The notes: generated by a model not told the origin, from the sequence alone. A stretch of 64,000 nt of DNA from an uncultured Bacteroidales bacterium (GCA_947303465.1 CAMYYI010000001.1:121643-185642); one strand, 5' to 3'; positions 17,372 to 27,622 are shown, counted from the first letter of the stretch. Translations and numbers: made by a program.

Positions 17372-18559
17372 ATGGTGCGTGCGCGTGCATACGTATTGAT
17401 GTTGCTGATGCTGACGGTCTTCGCAGGCTGCAGCAAGGACCCAGATTACCCTGAGGACCGCGGGACGGGTGTGCCTATCAGTTTCAACGCCGGAGTGATG
17501 GGAATGCAGGCCGAATCAAAAGTGAATTTCCAGCAGAAACTTACCACTCCTGCAGATTTTGCAAGTAAAGATTTCCGTATCTTCGGCGTCTGGAATACGC
17601 CTCACGGTACCACGGCCCAGGTATTCAATAACAACCAGGCTGTAAGCAATGTCGGAGGAGATACACAGGCAACATGGAGCTGGACATACTCGCCGACTCG
17701 CTACTGGCAGTTCGGCGGCAATTATGAATTCACCGCGGTGCACCCAAGTACCGCAAACTGCCTTTCCAGTTCCAGCGGAAAAACTCTTCTGGTGCAGTAC
17801 AACATGCACGAAGACTATGACCTTATGGTGGCCAGCGGCAGCAGGAACGTAGACACCTATGAGGACACGCCAGGCAACGAAATGTCTGATCCTGTGGAGC
17901 TTCATTTCAGGCATGCGTGTGCAGCCGGCCAGTTCCGCTTCATGACGGTTACGGACGCCGCCGCGGACTATTACCTTAAGTCTTTTGAGCTCAAGTATTT
18001 AAAGGCTGTAGGCACATTGATTTATTCGTCCAGCGATTCCGATATTCTTTTGGAGAGCAATGAAAGCAGCAGCTGGAACTGGTACCCCTCACCATCCCAG
18101 GCAACCAGCGTATTCAGCTACACGGACACCATGCTTGGGGATACATGGGTGATTCCCAAGCTGGACAGTTGGGACGACTGGTGGGAAGGTACTGACGCCC
18201 ATGGAGATCCTCTGGTAGATGAGAAATGGAAGGTCTGGCACTACGTGATTCCCCAGGACATGCAGGAAGACCCGGCCACACATGAGAGTCCGAGCGTTCA
18301 TTTCTCCGTTGCCGTGGGCAGTCCGACCGCCACTCCGGTACATACCACCATCACGCTGCCGAGAAAGTATCCGTCTGATTATGGCGGAGAACATGCCACC
18401 GCAGCGCAGATTGCATTGAGGAACAAGGATATTGTCTGGGAACCCGGCAAGGTCTATGTCTACCAGATTCTTGTCGAGCCGACTTCGGCCAGCATATCTA
18501 TAGTTACCCAGGACTGGGAGACAGCAACCATGGCCGTGGACGATGTTATTATTATTTAA
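17372..18559 (+). CDS. fimbrillin-family lipoprotein 8 (divergent)
   Basis: 395 residues; lipobox FAGC (Cys20). The family pattern is present but eroded: TRYWQFGGNYEFTAVHPS replaces the YYWPK motif, ELHFRHACAAGQFRF replaces GVPTLFHHAL, and the C-terminus is VTQDWETATMAVDDVIII. The mature protein is rich in Trp. The divergence suggests a minor or accessory subunit near the pilus tip. Spacing to gene 9 is 3 nt. Confidence 0.8.
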   Translation: MVRARAYVLMLLMLTVFAGCSKDPDYPEDRGTGVPISFNAGVMGMQAESKVNFQQKLTTPADFASKDFRIFGVWNTPHGTTAQVFNNNQAVSNVGGDTQATWSWTYSPTRYWQFGGNYEFTAVHPSTANCLSSSSGKTLLVQYNMHEDYDLMVASGSRNVDTYEDTPGNEMSDPVELHFRHACAAGQFRFMTVTDAAADYYLKSFELKYLKAVGTLIYSSSDSDILLESNESSSWNWYPSPSQATSVFSYTDTMLGDTWVIPKLDSWDDWWEGTDAHGDPLVDEKWKVWHYVIPQDMQEDPATHESPSVHFSVAVGSPTATPVHTTITLPRKYPSDYGGEHATAAQIALRNKDIVWEPGKVYVYQILVEPTSASISIVTQDWETATMAVDDVIII

Positions 18560-18562
18560 AGG

Positions 18563-20581
18563 ATGAAACGGTTTTACCTCATATTTGCTCTCTTGCTGGC
18601 CGGGCTGCTGAACCTGGCCTGTAATCCTGAGAATCCGGAGCAGCCGGGAAATCCGGCCGGGGTAACCCGTGACCTGGTGCTCCGCTTTTCTACGGGCGAA
18701 GCCGAGACGAAATCTACTGTTTCCACGATTGACCAGGCAAAAGACGGCAACGCTTTCACCGATCTTGTTGTGGTAGTATCCCGCGATGAGAGGGTTATTG
18801 CCGCCCAATATGTGAATGACTTCAGCGATGCAAGCGGCATAGCCAAATATACGTCAAGCCTCTCACCGGCACAGTATGTCAAAGATGCTGTAGTTTCTTT
18901 CAGCGGTCTGGAACTTGGCGAATACCATATCGGCGCCTATGCCAATATCTGCCTTTCTGCCAGCGAAACGGGCTGCAACAATCCATTGTTGCAAGATGAA
19001 ACCGGAGATGGCGTGTTCAGTTACACGTCCGGAGGCAACACCTATACCTGGCCCGACGGAAGCACCACTCTTGCGGATTTCCTCACAGAATTGAGGGGCA
19101 AGGATTATGTTTCGTATAAACAGCTGAAGACCTTTGACAGCTCCCAGCCCAACTTGGGAAGCACCTATCCCATGCTTCTTAGCCGGCACGCATTCGTAAC
19201 CGTGCGCGTTGTGGATGATTCCGATTTTTCCGAGGCTGAGATTCTCAGGCTGCTGCGCCCGGTATCCCGCATCCGCGTAAAGGCAAACAACCATTCAGAC
19301 TACGATGTAAAAGTAACCAGGCTGTGGTTCAGCGACTTTAACGCCAAGGCGGCATTTCTCATGCCTTATTTGAGCGCAATCGGACAACCTACCGTACCAA
19401 GCGTATCCTCGCTGTACCGCCCCCTACCGGAGACTATTAATCCCAACGATAACAGTACATGGGTTAATGTCGCCGCCAACACTGAAGATGTGACCGTATA
19501 TTCGGATAAGATCATATACGAGAGCGATGCCGACATGTACAAGATGTACGCCAGTTTCCAGACAACTATATCAGGCGACACTCATAGCGCCCAGTTGGGT
19601 CTGCCTAAAATTTTCACCAAAAGTGAAATTGAAGCCATGGGAATTGGAGACACCAAGAACGTAATGCTTGTGAATCCGTCCAAGAATGGTGGTATGGGGA
19701 AGGCTTTCGGAGTCTTGGCAAACGGCAATATCACTTATACAAAGACGGGCGGAACCACTACAACCGAAGAAATGCTGAATATAGTAAGCGGTATCCTGAC
19801 CGGCGGCAGCGATGCCCCATACCGGCTTACCCTAACACGTATGAGCGATATAAACGGTCATAAACAGTATTCTCTGACAAACAGCAACGGTAAGCATATT
19901 GTCAGTCGTGACGGTTGGGGTTTCACGCTGCAAAGCGGTTACAATAACGGCAATGTTCCAACTTCTGTTTACACTGACCTTCCTGACGGTACTCTATTGA
20001 AATTCGCAGACACCAGCGCCGGGCAGACAAAGCATTACTTTAATAATAACGGAAGTATCAGCAGCAATGATAAAAATTCCAACAAACACCAGTATGTTTG
20101 GCTGCTGCTGGACGCTGACAACAGGGATGGATCAAGCCTCAAGTTCATTGACGAGAAGACCAGTAAGGTAACTCCTGTTACCTTCATTAAGCGCAACCAG
20201 GATATCACTATTATCCTGAATATCTACTATAAGGCGGGAAAGCATGAATTCTCGTTTGAGGTGGATAATTCTTACTGGGGTGATTCAGACGGCCATACCT
20301 CGTCTCACGATTACAAGTTTGTACGTGTGACCGGCGTATCATTGAATCATTCGTCTCTGTCTCTGCAGACAGGAGATACCGAAAGTCTGGAAGCAACCGT
20401 ATCTCCGGCCAATGCAAAAAACTCGGCCGTTCACTGGTCCAGTTCAGATGATACGGTCGCAACTGTGTCTTCCGCCGGCGTGGTTACGGCTGTCGCCGCC
20501 GGAACGGCCATCATCACCGTTACCACTGAAGAAGGACTACTGACAGACACTTGTGAAGTTGAAGTTACTGCTGCATCATGA
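18563..20581 (+). CDS. fimbrillin-like lipoprotein 9 with C-terminal BIG2 Ig-like domain
   Basis: 672 residues; lipobox NLAC (Cys20). Residues about 30-330 follow an Mfa-like layout (DLVVVVSRDERVIAAQYVND, then MLLSRHAFVTVRVVDD). The last about 85 residues form a bacterial Ig-like group 2 domain with the usual VSLNHSSLSLQTGDTESL, VHWSSSDDTVATVSSAGVV and VTAVAAGTAIITVTT segments. BIG2 domains are common in surface adhesins. The gene overlaps the next one by 4 nt (ATGA). The likely role is an accessory or adhesive subunit close to the tip. Confidence 0.8.
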   Translation: MKRFYLIFALLLAGLLNLACNPENPEQPGNPAGVTRDLVLRFSTGEAETKSTVSTIDQAKDGNAFTDLVVVVSRDERVIAAQYVNDFSDASGIAKYTSSLSPAQYVKDAVVSFSGLELGEYHIGAYANICLSASETGCNNPLLQDETGDGVFSYTSGGNTYTWPDGSTTLADFLTELRGKDYVSYKQLKTFDSSQPNLGSTYPMLLSRHAFVTVRVVDDSDFSEAEILRLLRPVSRIRVKANNHSDYDVKVTRLWFSDFNAKAAFLMPYLSAIGQPTVPSVSSLYRPLPETINPNDNSTWVNVAANTEDVTVYSDKIIYESDADMYKMYASFQTTISGDTHSAQLGLPKIFTKSEIEAMGIGDTKNVMLVNPSKNGGMGKAFGVLANGNITYTKTGGTTTTEEMLNIVSGILTGGSDAPYRLTLTRMSDINGHKQYSLTNSNGKHIVSRDGWGFTLQSGYNNGNVPTSVYTDLPDGTLLKFADTSAGQTKHYFNNNGSISSNDKNSNKHQYVWLLLDADNRDGSSLKFIDEKTSKVTPVTFIKRNQDITIILNIYYKAGKHEFSFEVDNSYWGDSDGHTSSHDYKFVRVTGVSLNHSSLSLQTGDTESLEATVSPANAKNSAVHWSSSDDTVATVSSAGVVTAVAAGTAIITVTTEEGLLTDTCEVEVTAAS

Positions 20582-23500
20582 GAAAGTATCTGATACATAC
20601 TATATTTTATTGCGTTATGGCTCTTTGCCTTTCCTGCGTCAAAGAGCCGGAAAACATGGAACCTGGTCTAGAGCCGAGCCTGCAGGACGGAGAGCCTGTT
20701 GATCTGGTCCTGGACTTCGGCGCGCCAAATGGCACCATCTTTGTCATGGACACAAAGTCCGACATGGGCATGGAGGCAGAGAGCAAGATATGGAATTTCT
20801 ATATTTTCCTCTTCGACTGTGACGGAAACAAGTTCTATGGCCATTACTTCGACGTTGCAAGTCTGGATAACGAGACGCTATCTGATTATTGGACTGTACA
20901 TAATTTCAGCAAGGATATAGAAAATGACAAGACGTACGGTACCGTCCATCTACATACGGTTTATAAATCAGACGATGAAGGTACCCCGTCAAAGGATGAA
21001 AGCAAAATTACAATAGTAGGCATCACCAATATCGATTCCAGTATCTTGAATGTATCGCCTGAACAATTGGGTAATGTTAATACTTATTCCAGCTTGTATA
21101 ATCTGGCGGCAACCCTGAACCAGCCCATCGTTGAGCGTACGGGATACTTCCCAATGAGCGGACAACTGGAAAACGTACAGATGCGGTCGAGCGGCGGAGT
21201 CATGAAAGTCGGGGACAATAATGCCAAATTGATTTTGCAACGCATGGATGCCAAGGTGGTATTCAAGATAAAGGTGGCTGACGGCACCCAGAGTGAAATT
21301 AAATCATTTACACCGGACCGTTGGGAAGTTTACAATCTCCCCAACAAGTCCTATATCCTGGAGCACGGAGCCTACTCCGCCTCCCGTGACTCATATCTGG
21401 CTTCCGGAAGATACAACAGCAGTGTGCATGCAGGAATTTCAGACTATGCATCAAGCCCCAGTGAAGATTTCTTCAATACAGATCCTGCAAACTACCACTC
21501 TGAGACTATTCCAGACGCGGAAAATACCTACCATGGCACGATTAATCCCATCATCCAGCACGAGTTCACTTTCTATATGATGGAGAATCGCAGGGCGCCT
21601 CAATATTCATCCCCCGATTTGAGTCTTCCCGCCACATGGACTTACCAGAACAGGGATGAGCGCAAGAAAACAGTTACTTCTTCCGGCACGTCCAGCACTG
21701 CTACCAACGGTGCTTTCCGCTATGCCCCGCCACTGGGTACCTATGTAAAATTCGGCGGCTTCATAGAGATGGCGATTCCTTCCGACCTGCCCTCCGGCGG
21801 ATCCTTCACTCTGAGCGCAAATGTGGAGTACATAGTGCATCTGGGCAACTTCAGCAATGATCACTACGCAGACTTTGACATCTTCCGCAATCACACCTAT
21901 ATATATAATATAACCATATATGATGCGGAATCCATACGCGTAGAAGTGGAAGAAAACTTCGATCCATGGCCGGAGAACAACCTGGACGAAGCGGAGCCCG
22001 GCGCAACAGGTCTTGTTACAGTTTCCAAGGAAGAAATTTTCGATTGCGATGCGCATTACAATTCGCATGTGATTACCTTCCACCTGGATAATCTGCTTGG
22101 CAAAGATGAGTTTGGTAACGACAAGGTGGAAGATTTGACCTGGTACGTAAAAACACCCTTCAACCCGGAAGGCGAGCAGCCTGAGAAGAAAACCGTAAAC
22201 GGGGTTGAGATTGAGATTTACGATGGCTTGCTGGATTACCAATGGGTAGAGTTCCGTATCAACGATATGGATGGTGATGAGTATTTGAAAAACAAGCGCC
22301 AGATTTACAAGCCTCACATACGCACGGGATACCCTAATGCAGATGAAGAGACGATGGATATAGCAGACCTGGTTGTTTTCCTGAAGCGTGAGGCCCAGAA
22401 AGCAATTGACGGATCTGCCGACTGCAAGTTCGACAATAAAAACGGCCCTGGCAGACGCAAAATCTGCGTAACCGCGTACATCAACGAATACTACTACGAA
22501 ACGAACCCTATTACAGGTTCATTTGAGACGGATCTCTGGAAACGAGTGGTAAACCAGCCCATGCGTTATATGCACATCCTTGCCGGAAGCCAGAAAGCCG
22601 CCGACGGGGAGAGCCGTGGAATCACGGCGTCCTTTACTATACGTCAGAAATCTATCCAGAGCATTTATGCTATAGATCATGACAATCTTTATTCTGCATG
22701 GGGCAGCGAGCATTTCGATGACGATATAGAAACGGGAACCGTAGGTGCTCAAAAAGTGTATTCGGACGGAAAAAACCAAGTTAACAGGGGTAATAACAGC
22801 CTGACCAACGGAAGGGAGAACACCTTGAAGGAGTGGGGATTGCTGAATGCCAACGGAACCATAAAGACTTCCGGAGACAAGAAACTCCTCGACTGCGAAA
22901 CCCAAGATGCAGATAACCCTCTCACGCCAGCAGAAGCAAAGTGGAGCAACTACATGGACCTTACGGCGGACAATATCACGCCCCTCATGAAATCGAAATA
23001 TCAATACTTGCGATATAGCTGCATGTCCAGAAACAGGGACAATAACGGAAACGGTGTTATTGATAAGGATGAGGTACGCTGGTATATGGGTGCGACCAAC
23101 CAGTTATATGGACTGTTCCTGGGATCTTACGGTATAGACGGTGATGCGAAGCTTTATCAGAGAGGTATTTCAGAGCAGGATAGCAATGTCAATGATGTTT
23201 GGAGACAGCATGTGATTTCCAGTACAAGATACAGCGGAAACAGTGATACCGGCGCACGTGTGATATGGGCAGAGGAAGGAGTTACCGGTAGTACTCCTGC
23301 CATGAGTGATTCATGGTCAGGAATCAATACATACAGTACTCGCTGTGTCCGTAATTTAGGTGTTTACAACAATCAGGATATCACTAAAGCCGACATCAGC
23401 GTAGAACCGGATAACTATATCCATGTTAAGCGCATGAAGGACGGTGAGGAATTCCCTTCTTCAAGTGTGATAGAAAGCTCATACCCTACATACAATTATG

Positions 23501-24075
23501 GGTCAGGCCCCTACGCATGGAGCAGCGATGTGTATTATGAGTTCGACTGTACCCGCATGAACAAGGCATCGCTCCGCTACTACTGGCCGAAGGAACTGGA
23601 CTTCACTGACGAGTTTGACCAGGCTGCGTGCCTGCCCCCGAAGTTCCGGGTTGCCTCCAAGGGCTCCAATCCAAACATAGATAAAGCCGATCTTCCCGGT
23701 CTGACCATCAATAACTTTGAGGGTATCAACACATATCTGAACGGCAATATCGGAGACAACCCCTTCTGCCCTCCAGGATACCGTTTGCCCAACGTGAGGG
23801 AGCTGGTTCTGCTCAGATACTTCCTCCCGGAGACCGTGAGTATAATGGATAATTCTTTCATAGGCTCTGGGGTTAACATCATCAGCCGCACCTACTGGTC
23901 CTTCGGATCTTTGGGGCGCCACGACAAGACAGGTTTGCCATATAAGCCCGGCTCACCCCAGCCGAGTTATACAGGCTGGGCAACCACCAGCCAGAAGATT
24001 ATCATGAGTATTACTGGCCAGCATACCACCACCAGCGTGCGCTGCGTCCAGGATATAGACCCTTCGCTGCCTTAG
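20578..24075 (+). CDS. large tip-like pilus lipoprotein, DUF4906-like
   Basis: 1165 residues; lipobox LSC (Cys20) followed by VKEPEN. The first about 450 residues are Mfa-like (WNFYIFLFDCDGNKFYGHYF; a long Tyr/Asn-rich stretch). The C-terminal third has a cysteine-containing module with NPFCPPGYRLPNVRELVLL, YWSFGSLGRH and TTTSVRCVQD, the pattern seen in DUF4906-type and FSmp-like surface modules. Size, terminal position and domain layout fit a tip adhesin of the type V pilus. The ligand is unknown. The gene ends the operon and a new promoter lies 4 nt after the stop. Confidence 0.7.
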   Translation: MRKYLIHTIFYCVMALCLSCVKEPENMEPGLEPSLQDGEPVDLVLDFGAPNGTIFVMDTKSDMGMEAESKIWNFYIFLFDCDGNKFYGHYFDVASLDNETLSDYWTVHNFSKDIENDKTYGTVHLHTVYKSDDEGTPSKDESKITIVGITNIDSSILNVSPEQLGNVNTYSSLYNLAATLNQPIVERTGYFPMSGQLENVQMRSSGGVMKVGDNNAKLILQRMDAKVVFKIKVADGTQSEIKSFTPDRWEVYNLPNKSYILEHGAYSASRDSYLASGRYNSSVHAGISDYASSPSEDFFNTDPANYHSETIPDAENTYHGTINPIIQHEFTFYMMENRRAPQYSSPDLSLPATWTYQNRDERKKTVTSSGTSSTATNGAFRYAPPLGTYVKFGGFIEMAIPSDLPSGGSFTLSANVEYIVHLGNFSNDHYADFDIFRNHTYIYNITIYDAESIRVEVEENFDPWPENNLDEAEPGATGLVTVSKEEIFDCDAHYNSHVITFHLDNLLGKDEFGNDKVEDLTWYVKTPFNPEGEQPEKKTVNGVEIEIYDGLLDYQWVEFRINDMDGDEYLKNKRQIYKPHIRTGYPNADEETMDIADLVVFLKREAQKAIDGSADCKFDNKNGPGRRKICVTAYINEYYYETNPITGSFETDLWKRVVNQPMRYMHILAGSQKAADGESRGITASFTIRQKSIQSIYAIDHDNLYSAWGSEHFDDDIETGTVGAQKVYSDGKNQVNRGNNSLTNGRENTLKEWGLLNANGTIKTSGDKKLLDCETQDADNPLTPAEAKWSNYMDLTADNITPLMKSKYQYLRYSCMSRNRDNNGNGVIDKDEVRWYMGATNQLYGLFLGSYGIDGDAKLYQRGISEQDSNVNDVWRQHVISSTRYSGNSDTGARVIWAEEGVTGSTPAMSDSWSGINTYSTRCVRNLGVYNNQDITKADISVEPDNYIHVKRMKDGEEFPSSSVIESSYPTYNYGSGPYAWSSDVYYEFDCTRMNKASLRYYWPKELDFTDEFDQAACLPPKFRVASKGSNPNIDKADLPGLTINNFEGINTYLNGNIGDNPFCPPGYRLPNVRELVLLRYFLPETVSIMDNSFIGSGVNIISRTYWSFGSLGRHDKTGLPYKPGSPQPSYTGWATTSQKIIMSITGQHTTTSVRCVQDIDPSLP

Positions 24076-24078
24076 CAC

Positions 24079-24086
24079 TATATTTG
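24079..24086 (+). promoter_or_regulatory. -7 box upstream of the TapB-like gene
   Basis: TATATTTG matches TAnnTTTG 18 nt before the ATG at 24105, so this gene need not rely on the pilus operon transcript. No clear -33 element is seen within the preceding coding end. Confidence 0.55.
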
Positions 24087-24104
24087 CAGTAGAGTTATTC
24101 CGTT

Positions 24105-24740
24105 ATGAAACGTATTCTTTTATCAGCATTTGCGCTCCTCGCCCTGTGTGCGGGAGCTGCTGCGCAGGACACCTGGTTCTGCGGCGAACCCGGCACCAAA
24201 CTCAGCTATGTCAAGAAAGAGGCCAAGAGCGGTGCGGAGACAAAATATGACTATATCATCAAGAACAAGGCTGTGGCCGACGGTCGCTCTACTATCTCTT
24301 TCGATGTGGTGATTCCCGGTCAGCAGGGAGCGAGCGGATGCAGCGTGTGGGTGGAGAACGGTGAGTTCCATACCGATGCGAGCGCTTCTCTGGGTCAGTT
24401 TGGTGAGGGTATTTCTGCCAAGGGTAATGCCCCGGTGCTTCCGGAGAACCCCGTGGTTGGTATGAACTTAAAGGACTGCTCTATCAGCATTGACGCACTT
24501 ATGCTTACGAGCGAGTTCAAGAAGGTGAAATTTACTGCCAATGAGGATGTTACGGTTCCGGCAGGGACTTTCAATTGCTGGTGTCTGGGGTATGATGTGA
24601 TAGACACGGTTATGGGTCTCAAGGCTCGCAACCATGTTCAGCAGTGGTTTGCCAAGGGTGTTGGCGAGGTGAAGGTGATTACGAAAGATACTGGCGGGCG
24701 TGTGGTTTCCGAGAAGGAGCTCGTGAAGATTTCGAAGTAG
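24105..24740 (+). CDS. TapB-like (DUF3108-type) exported protein
   Basis: 211 residues with a signal peptide ending AAAQ. The mature part is predicted all-beta. The segments NEDVTVPAGTFNCWCLGYDV and NHVQQWFAKGVGEVKVITKD match the TapB/DUF3108-like family of exported lipocalin-like folds. The molecular function of the family is unknown. It ends 4 nt before the convergent U32 gene, with no separate terminator visible. Confidence 0.7.
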   Translation: MKRILLSAFALLALCAGAAAQDTWFCGEPGTKLSYVKKEAKSGAETKYDYIIKNKAVADGRSTISFDVVIPGQQGASGCSVWVENGEFHTDASASLGQFGEGISAKGNAPVLPENPVVGMNLKDCSISIDALMLTSEFKKVKFTANEDVTVPAGTFNCWCLGYDVIDTVMGLKARNHVQQWFAKGVGEVKVITKDTGGRVVSEKELVKISK

Positions 24741-24743
24741 GTT

Positions 24744-26666
24744 TTACGGTTTTTCTACCGTCATTTCACAGCGGCTGCAGTCGAAGCGGAGAGCTAGACG
24801 GCAGCCGTTGTTTATTAGATACAGGGGGCCGGTCTGAGCCGCTCCCTGGTGTTTGGGGCAGAGGTTCAGTTCGTACTTTATACAGTATTTGGTGCGCATC
24901 AGCGTCCGGTCGTTGCCCGTGCTCTGTATATTACTGTCGACCAACGACTTACCTGAAACCGATTGTGTCATTTTACATAATCGGTTTTTAGTAAACTCCT
25001 GATTATCAACGGTTTGCGAATCACAGTCGAAAGGGGAGGCCACGACTTCATCTCCGGGAGCCAAGTGTCCCGCCGCTGCGTCCAGCTCTCTGTTGTAAAG
25101 TAACGCCGGACCTTGTCCTCCGGTCTCCGCCCCCGTCTTGTTGAGCGACAGCGAAACATCTTCGGCGAGGAGGCGGCGCATGGAGTTGATAGTAGACACA
25201 CTTAACAACGGCAGGGAGTCGCCGGGGGTATCGACGGTGAGGGAGCGGACGCGGAAGCTGTAGATGCCGCTGCGTTTGGAGAGCTGCTCGCGGAGCATGG
25301 CTTCGGCGCGTTCGCGGTTATCGGCTTTTTCTACGTCGGTGTGGAAGGGGCTGACGACGCGGCGGCCGTCTTCTGTTTCGGCAGTCAGTTCCACCACGAA
25401 GCAGCCATGGATGCGAACGTCTATATCGACAGAAATCTCACGGCGGGGGCTGCGGGCTTCTATTTCGTGCTCGAAGGCGGCGTTTATGTTTCGGTACAGC
25501 TTTACGCCGGGGTGCAAGCCGTCTATCCGTTTGCAGAAGATTGTCAAGCCCTCGCACCTGTCGCCTCTGAAGCCTGCGATAGTCGGTGCTATCGCCGGCT
25601 TGCTGCAGATAAAGGAGAAGCCGTCGCCATTGGAGAGCAGCAGGCCGCGGGCCGCAGGCTTTACCGTTACCTGCAGAGAGGCGCCGGAGGGCCGCACGGA
25701 GGCCACTTCGCCTATGTACTCTCCCATGGACTTCGGGGCATCCATAGAGGACCATTTGCCGCGCTTGGCGTCCAGCCACCACTGCGTGTAGCCGCGGTTG
25801 AAAGTCTTGTCAGAATCGGGCGTGAAGCCGCCGGTGACCTTGCCGAACGAGGCCCTGCAGTAGCGCCCGGGGTACTTTGCCACCAGATTGTCGAGAGCGA
25901 TGCTGTACTCGCGCACGACGTTTTTCACGTACGAGGCATTCTTCAGGCGCCCTTCTATCTTGAAGGAGCAGACTCCGGCGTCTGCCAGTTCTTCCAGGCG
26001 GTCGAGCAACTTGAAGTCGCGCAGTGACAGCAGTGCCTTGTTGCGCACCAGAGTGCGTCCGGAGGCGTCCTGCAGGTCGTAGAGCGAACGGCAGGCCTGG
26101 ATACAGTCTCCCCTGTCGGCACTGCGGCCGTCCAGATAGGCCGAGAGGCGGCAGTCGCCGCTGTAGCAAACGCAGAGCGCACCGTGCACGAAGAACTCCA
26201 CCTCGCAACTCACGGCGGCGCAGATCTCGCGGACGGTTTCCAGCGAGAGGCCGCGCTCAAGAATTATGCGGCTGCAGCCGAGTGAGTCGAAGTGCCGGGC
26301 CCTCTCCACGTCGCGGATGGCGCACTGAGTGGAGGCGTGCATGGGAATACGGATGTCATCATACTGCAGCAGGCGCTCCTCACGGAAGATGAAGGCGTCT
26401 ACGCCCGCATCCTGGGCCTGAAGCATCTGGGAGTGCACCTCCTCCCATTCGTCGTCATAAATAAGGGTGTTGACGGTAAGATAGATACGCACGCCGAACT
26501 GATGCGCGTACGTGCAGAGCTCCCGTATGTCGTCGAAGCCGTTGCCGGCCGCCTTCCGGTTGCCGAAGAACGGGCCGCCAATGTAAACGGCATCGGCACC
26601 GCAGTCAATTGCCGCGATGCCGACCGTTTTGTCCTTCGCCGGAGCCAGGAGCTCGAGAGCGAACAT
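24744..26666 (-). CDS. U32-family peptidase-like protein with DUF3656 region
   Basis: 640 residues. The N-terminus LELLAPAKDKTVGIAAIDCGADAVYIGG opens the U32 TIM-barrel-like domain, and the PROSITE-type signature EFFVHGALCVCYSGDCRLS lies at about residues 153-171 with the conserved cysteines. A collagenase-associated DUF3656-like C-terminal half follows. Members are annotated as peptidases, but E. coli relatives act in tRNA hydroxylation (TrhP) and ubiquinone hydroxylation, so RNA modification is as likely as proteolysis. It starts 1 nt after the stop of the TPR gene and is co-transcribed with it. Confidence 0.88.
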   Translation of the reverse strand: MFALELLAPAKDKTVGIAAIDCGADAVYIGGPFFGNRKAAGNGFDDIRELCTYAHQFGVRIYLTVNTLIYDDEWEEVHSQMLQAQDAGVDAFIFREERLLQYDDIRIPMHASTQCAIRDVERARHFDSLGCSRIILERGLSLETVREICAAVSCEVEFFVHGALCVCYSGDCRLSAYLDGRSADRGDCIQACRSLYDLQDASGRTLVRNKALLSLRDFKLLDRLEELADAGVCSFKIEGRLKNASYVKNVVREYSIALDNLVAKYPGRYCRASFGKVTGGFTPDSDKTFNRGYTQWWLDAKRGKWSSMDAPKSMGEYIGEVASVRPSGASLQVTVKPAARGLLLSNGDGFSFICSKPAIAPTIAGFRGDRCEGLTIFCKRIDGLHPGVKLYRNINAAFEHEIEARSPRREISVDIDVRIHGCFVVELTAETEDGRRVVSPFHTDVEKADNRERAEAMLREQLSKRSGIYSFRVRSLTVDTPGDSLPLLSVSTINSMRRLLAEDVSLSLNKTGAETGGQGPALLYNRELDAAAGHLAPGDEVVASPFDCDSQTVDNQEFTKNRLCKMTQSVSGKSLVDSNIQSTGNDRTLMRTKYCIKYELNLCPKHQGAAQTGPLYLINNGCRLALRFDCSRCEMTVEKP

Positions 26667-26667
26667 A

Positions 26668-27594
26668 TTACTTCAGGGCTGCAAGTGCCTTCTGGGCGTC
26701 TGCGTAACCAGCTGCAACAGCCTTCTGGTAGTACTCCTTGGCCTTTGCGGTGTTCTTGGAATTCTGGTACAGGGCGCCTATGGTATAAGCGATCTGACCG
26801 GCATTCTTTGCGGTAGGAGCAGCGTCCAGGTACTTCTCGAAGTAGCTGATGGCGTCTGCATTCTTACCTGCATACTGGGATGCCATACCGGCAATCTGGA
26901 GTGCAGAAGGATTCTGGGAATACTCGTAGCTGGCGTTTGCATCGGCCACTGCATCGGCAAACTTCTTGGCCTTGAGGTTGGCCTGTGCCTTGGCGAGATA
27001 GATGGAGCCCATACGGGTATTGGCATTCTTCTCCTGACCGTTTGCGGCGGCAAGCTTGTAGGCCTCTATAGCCTCGTCTGCCTTTCCTGCGTTCCTCAGG
27101 GCCTCGCCCTTCTTGAAGGCGGCGTTGCCGTTGGCGGGCTCTATTTCAAGCACCTTGTCGTAAGCCTCTGCGGCACCGGCAAAGTCCTTTGCATTGAGCA
27201 GGTCGTTGGCCTTACTGTAATAGAGGATGGGGATCTGCTCCTCAGCCTTGGCCACGGTGGCGTCGTCACCGTACTCCTTTGCGATTGCGATTGCCTCCTG
27301 ATATTTGGCAAAAGACTCGTCATATTTCTTCTCGTCCGCAAGGGAACGTGCGATTCTTCTGGTGAGATCGGGGATCACGCTCTTGCAGGTGGCGACGAGC
27401 TCGAGGCCTTCGTCTCCACAGGCTTCGGCCATCTTGAGAGCCTCCTGGAATCCGGAGAGTGCGGTTGCGAAATCACCGGTGGAGAGGGACTCGTTGGCCA
27501 GTTTGGCGGTCTCTGTGGCGTCCGCCATGCTCTGGGCGGACAGCATGGTTGCAGCTGCGAAAAGGGCTGCGAGGGAAACTAAAATCTTTTTCAT
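26668..27594 (-). CDS. exported TPR-repeat protein
   Basis: 308 residues with a signal peptide ending MLSAQ. At least six tetratricopeptide units follow (for example FATALSGFQEALKMAEACGD, FAGAAEAYDKVLEIEPANGN, ADAISYFEKYLDAAPTAKNA, AKAKEYYQKAVAAGYADAQK). TPR arrays mediate protein contacts; this one probably works in the periplasm. Very Ala-rich. It precedes the U32 gene by 1 nt. Its partner is not evident from the sequence. Confidence 0.85.
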   Translation of the reverse strand: MKKILVSLAALFAAATMLSAQSMADATETAKLANESLSTGDFATALSGFQEALKMAEACGDEGLELVATCKSVIPDLTRRIARSLADEKKYDESFAKYQEAIAIAKEYGDDATVAKAEEQIPILYYSKANDLLNAKDFAGAAEAYDKVLEIEPANGNAAFKKGEALRNAGKADEAIEAYKLAAANGQEKNANTRMGSIYLAKAQANLKAKKFADAVADANASYEYSQNPSALQIAGMASQYAGKNADAISYFEKYLDAAPTAKNAGQIAYTIGALYQNSKNTAKAKEYYQKAVAAGYADAQKALAALK

Positions 27595-27622
27595 ATCTCT
27601 ACTCAGTTTTAGATTCGAGCGA

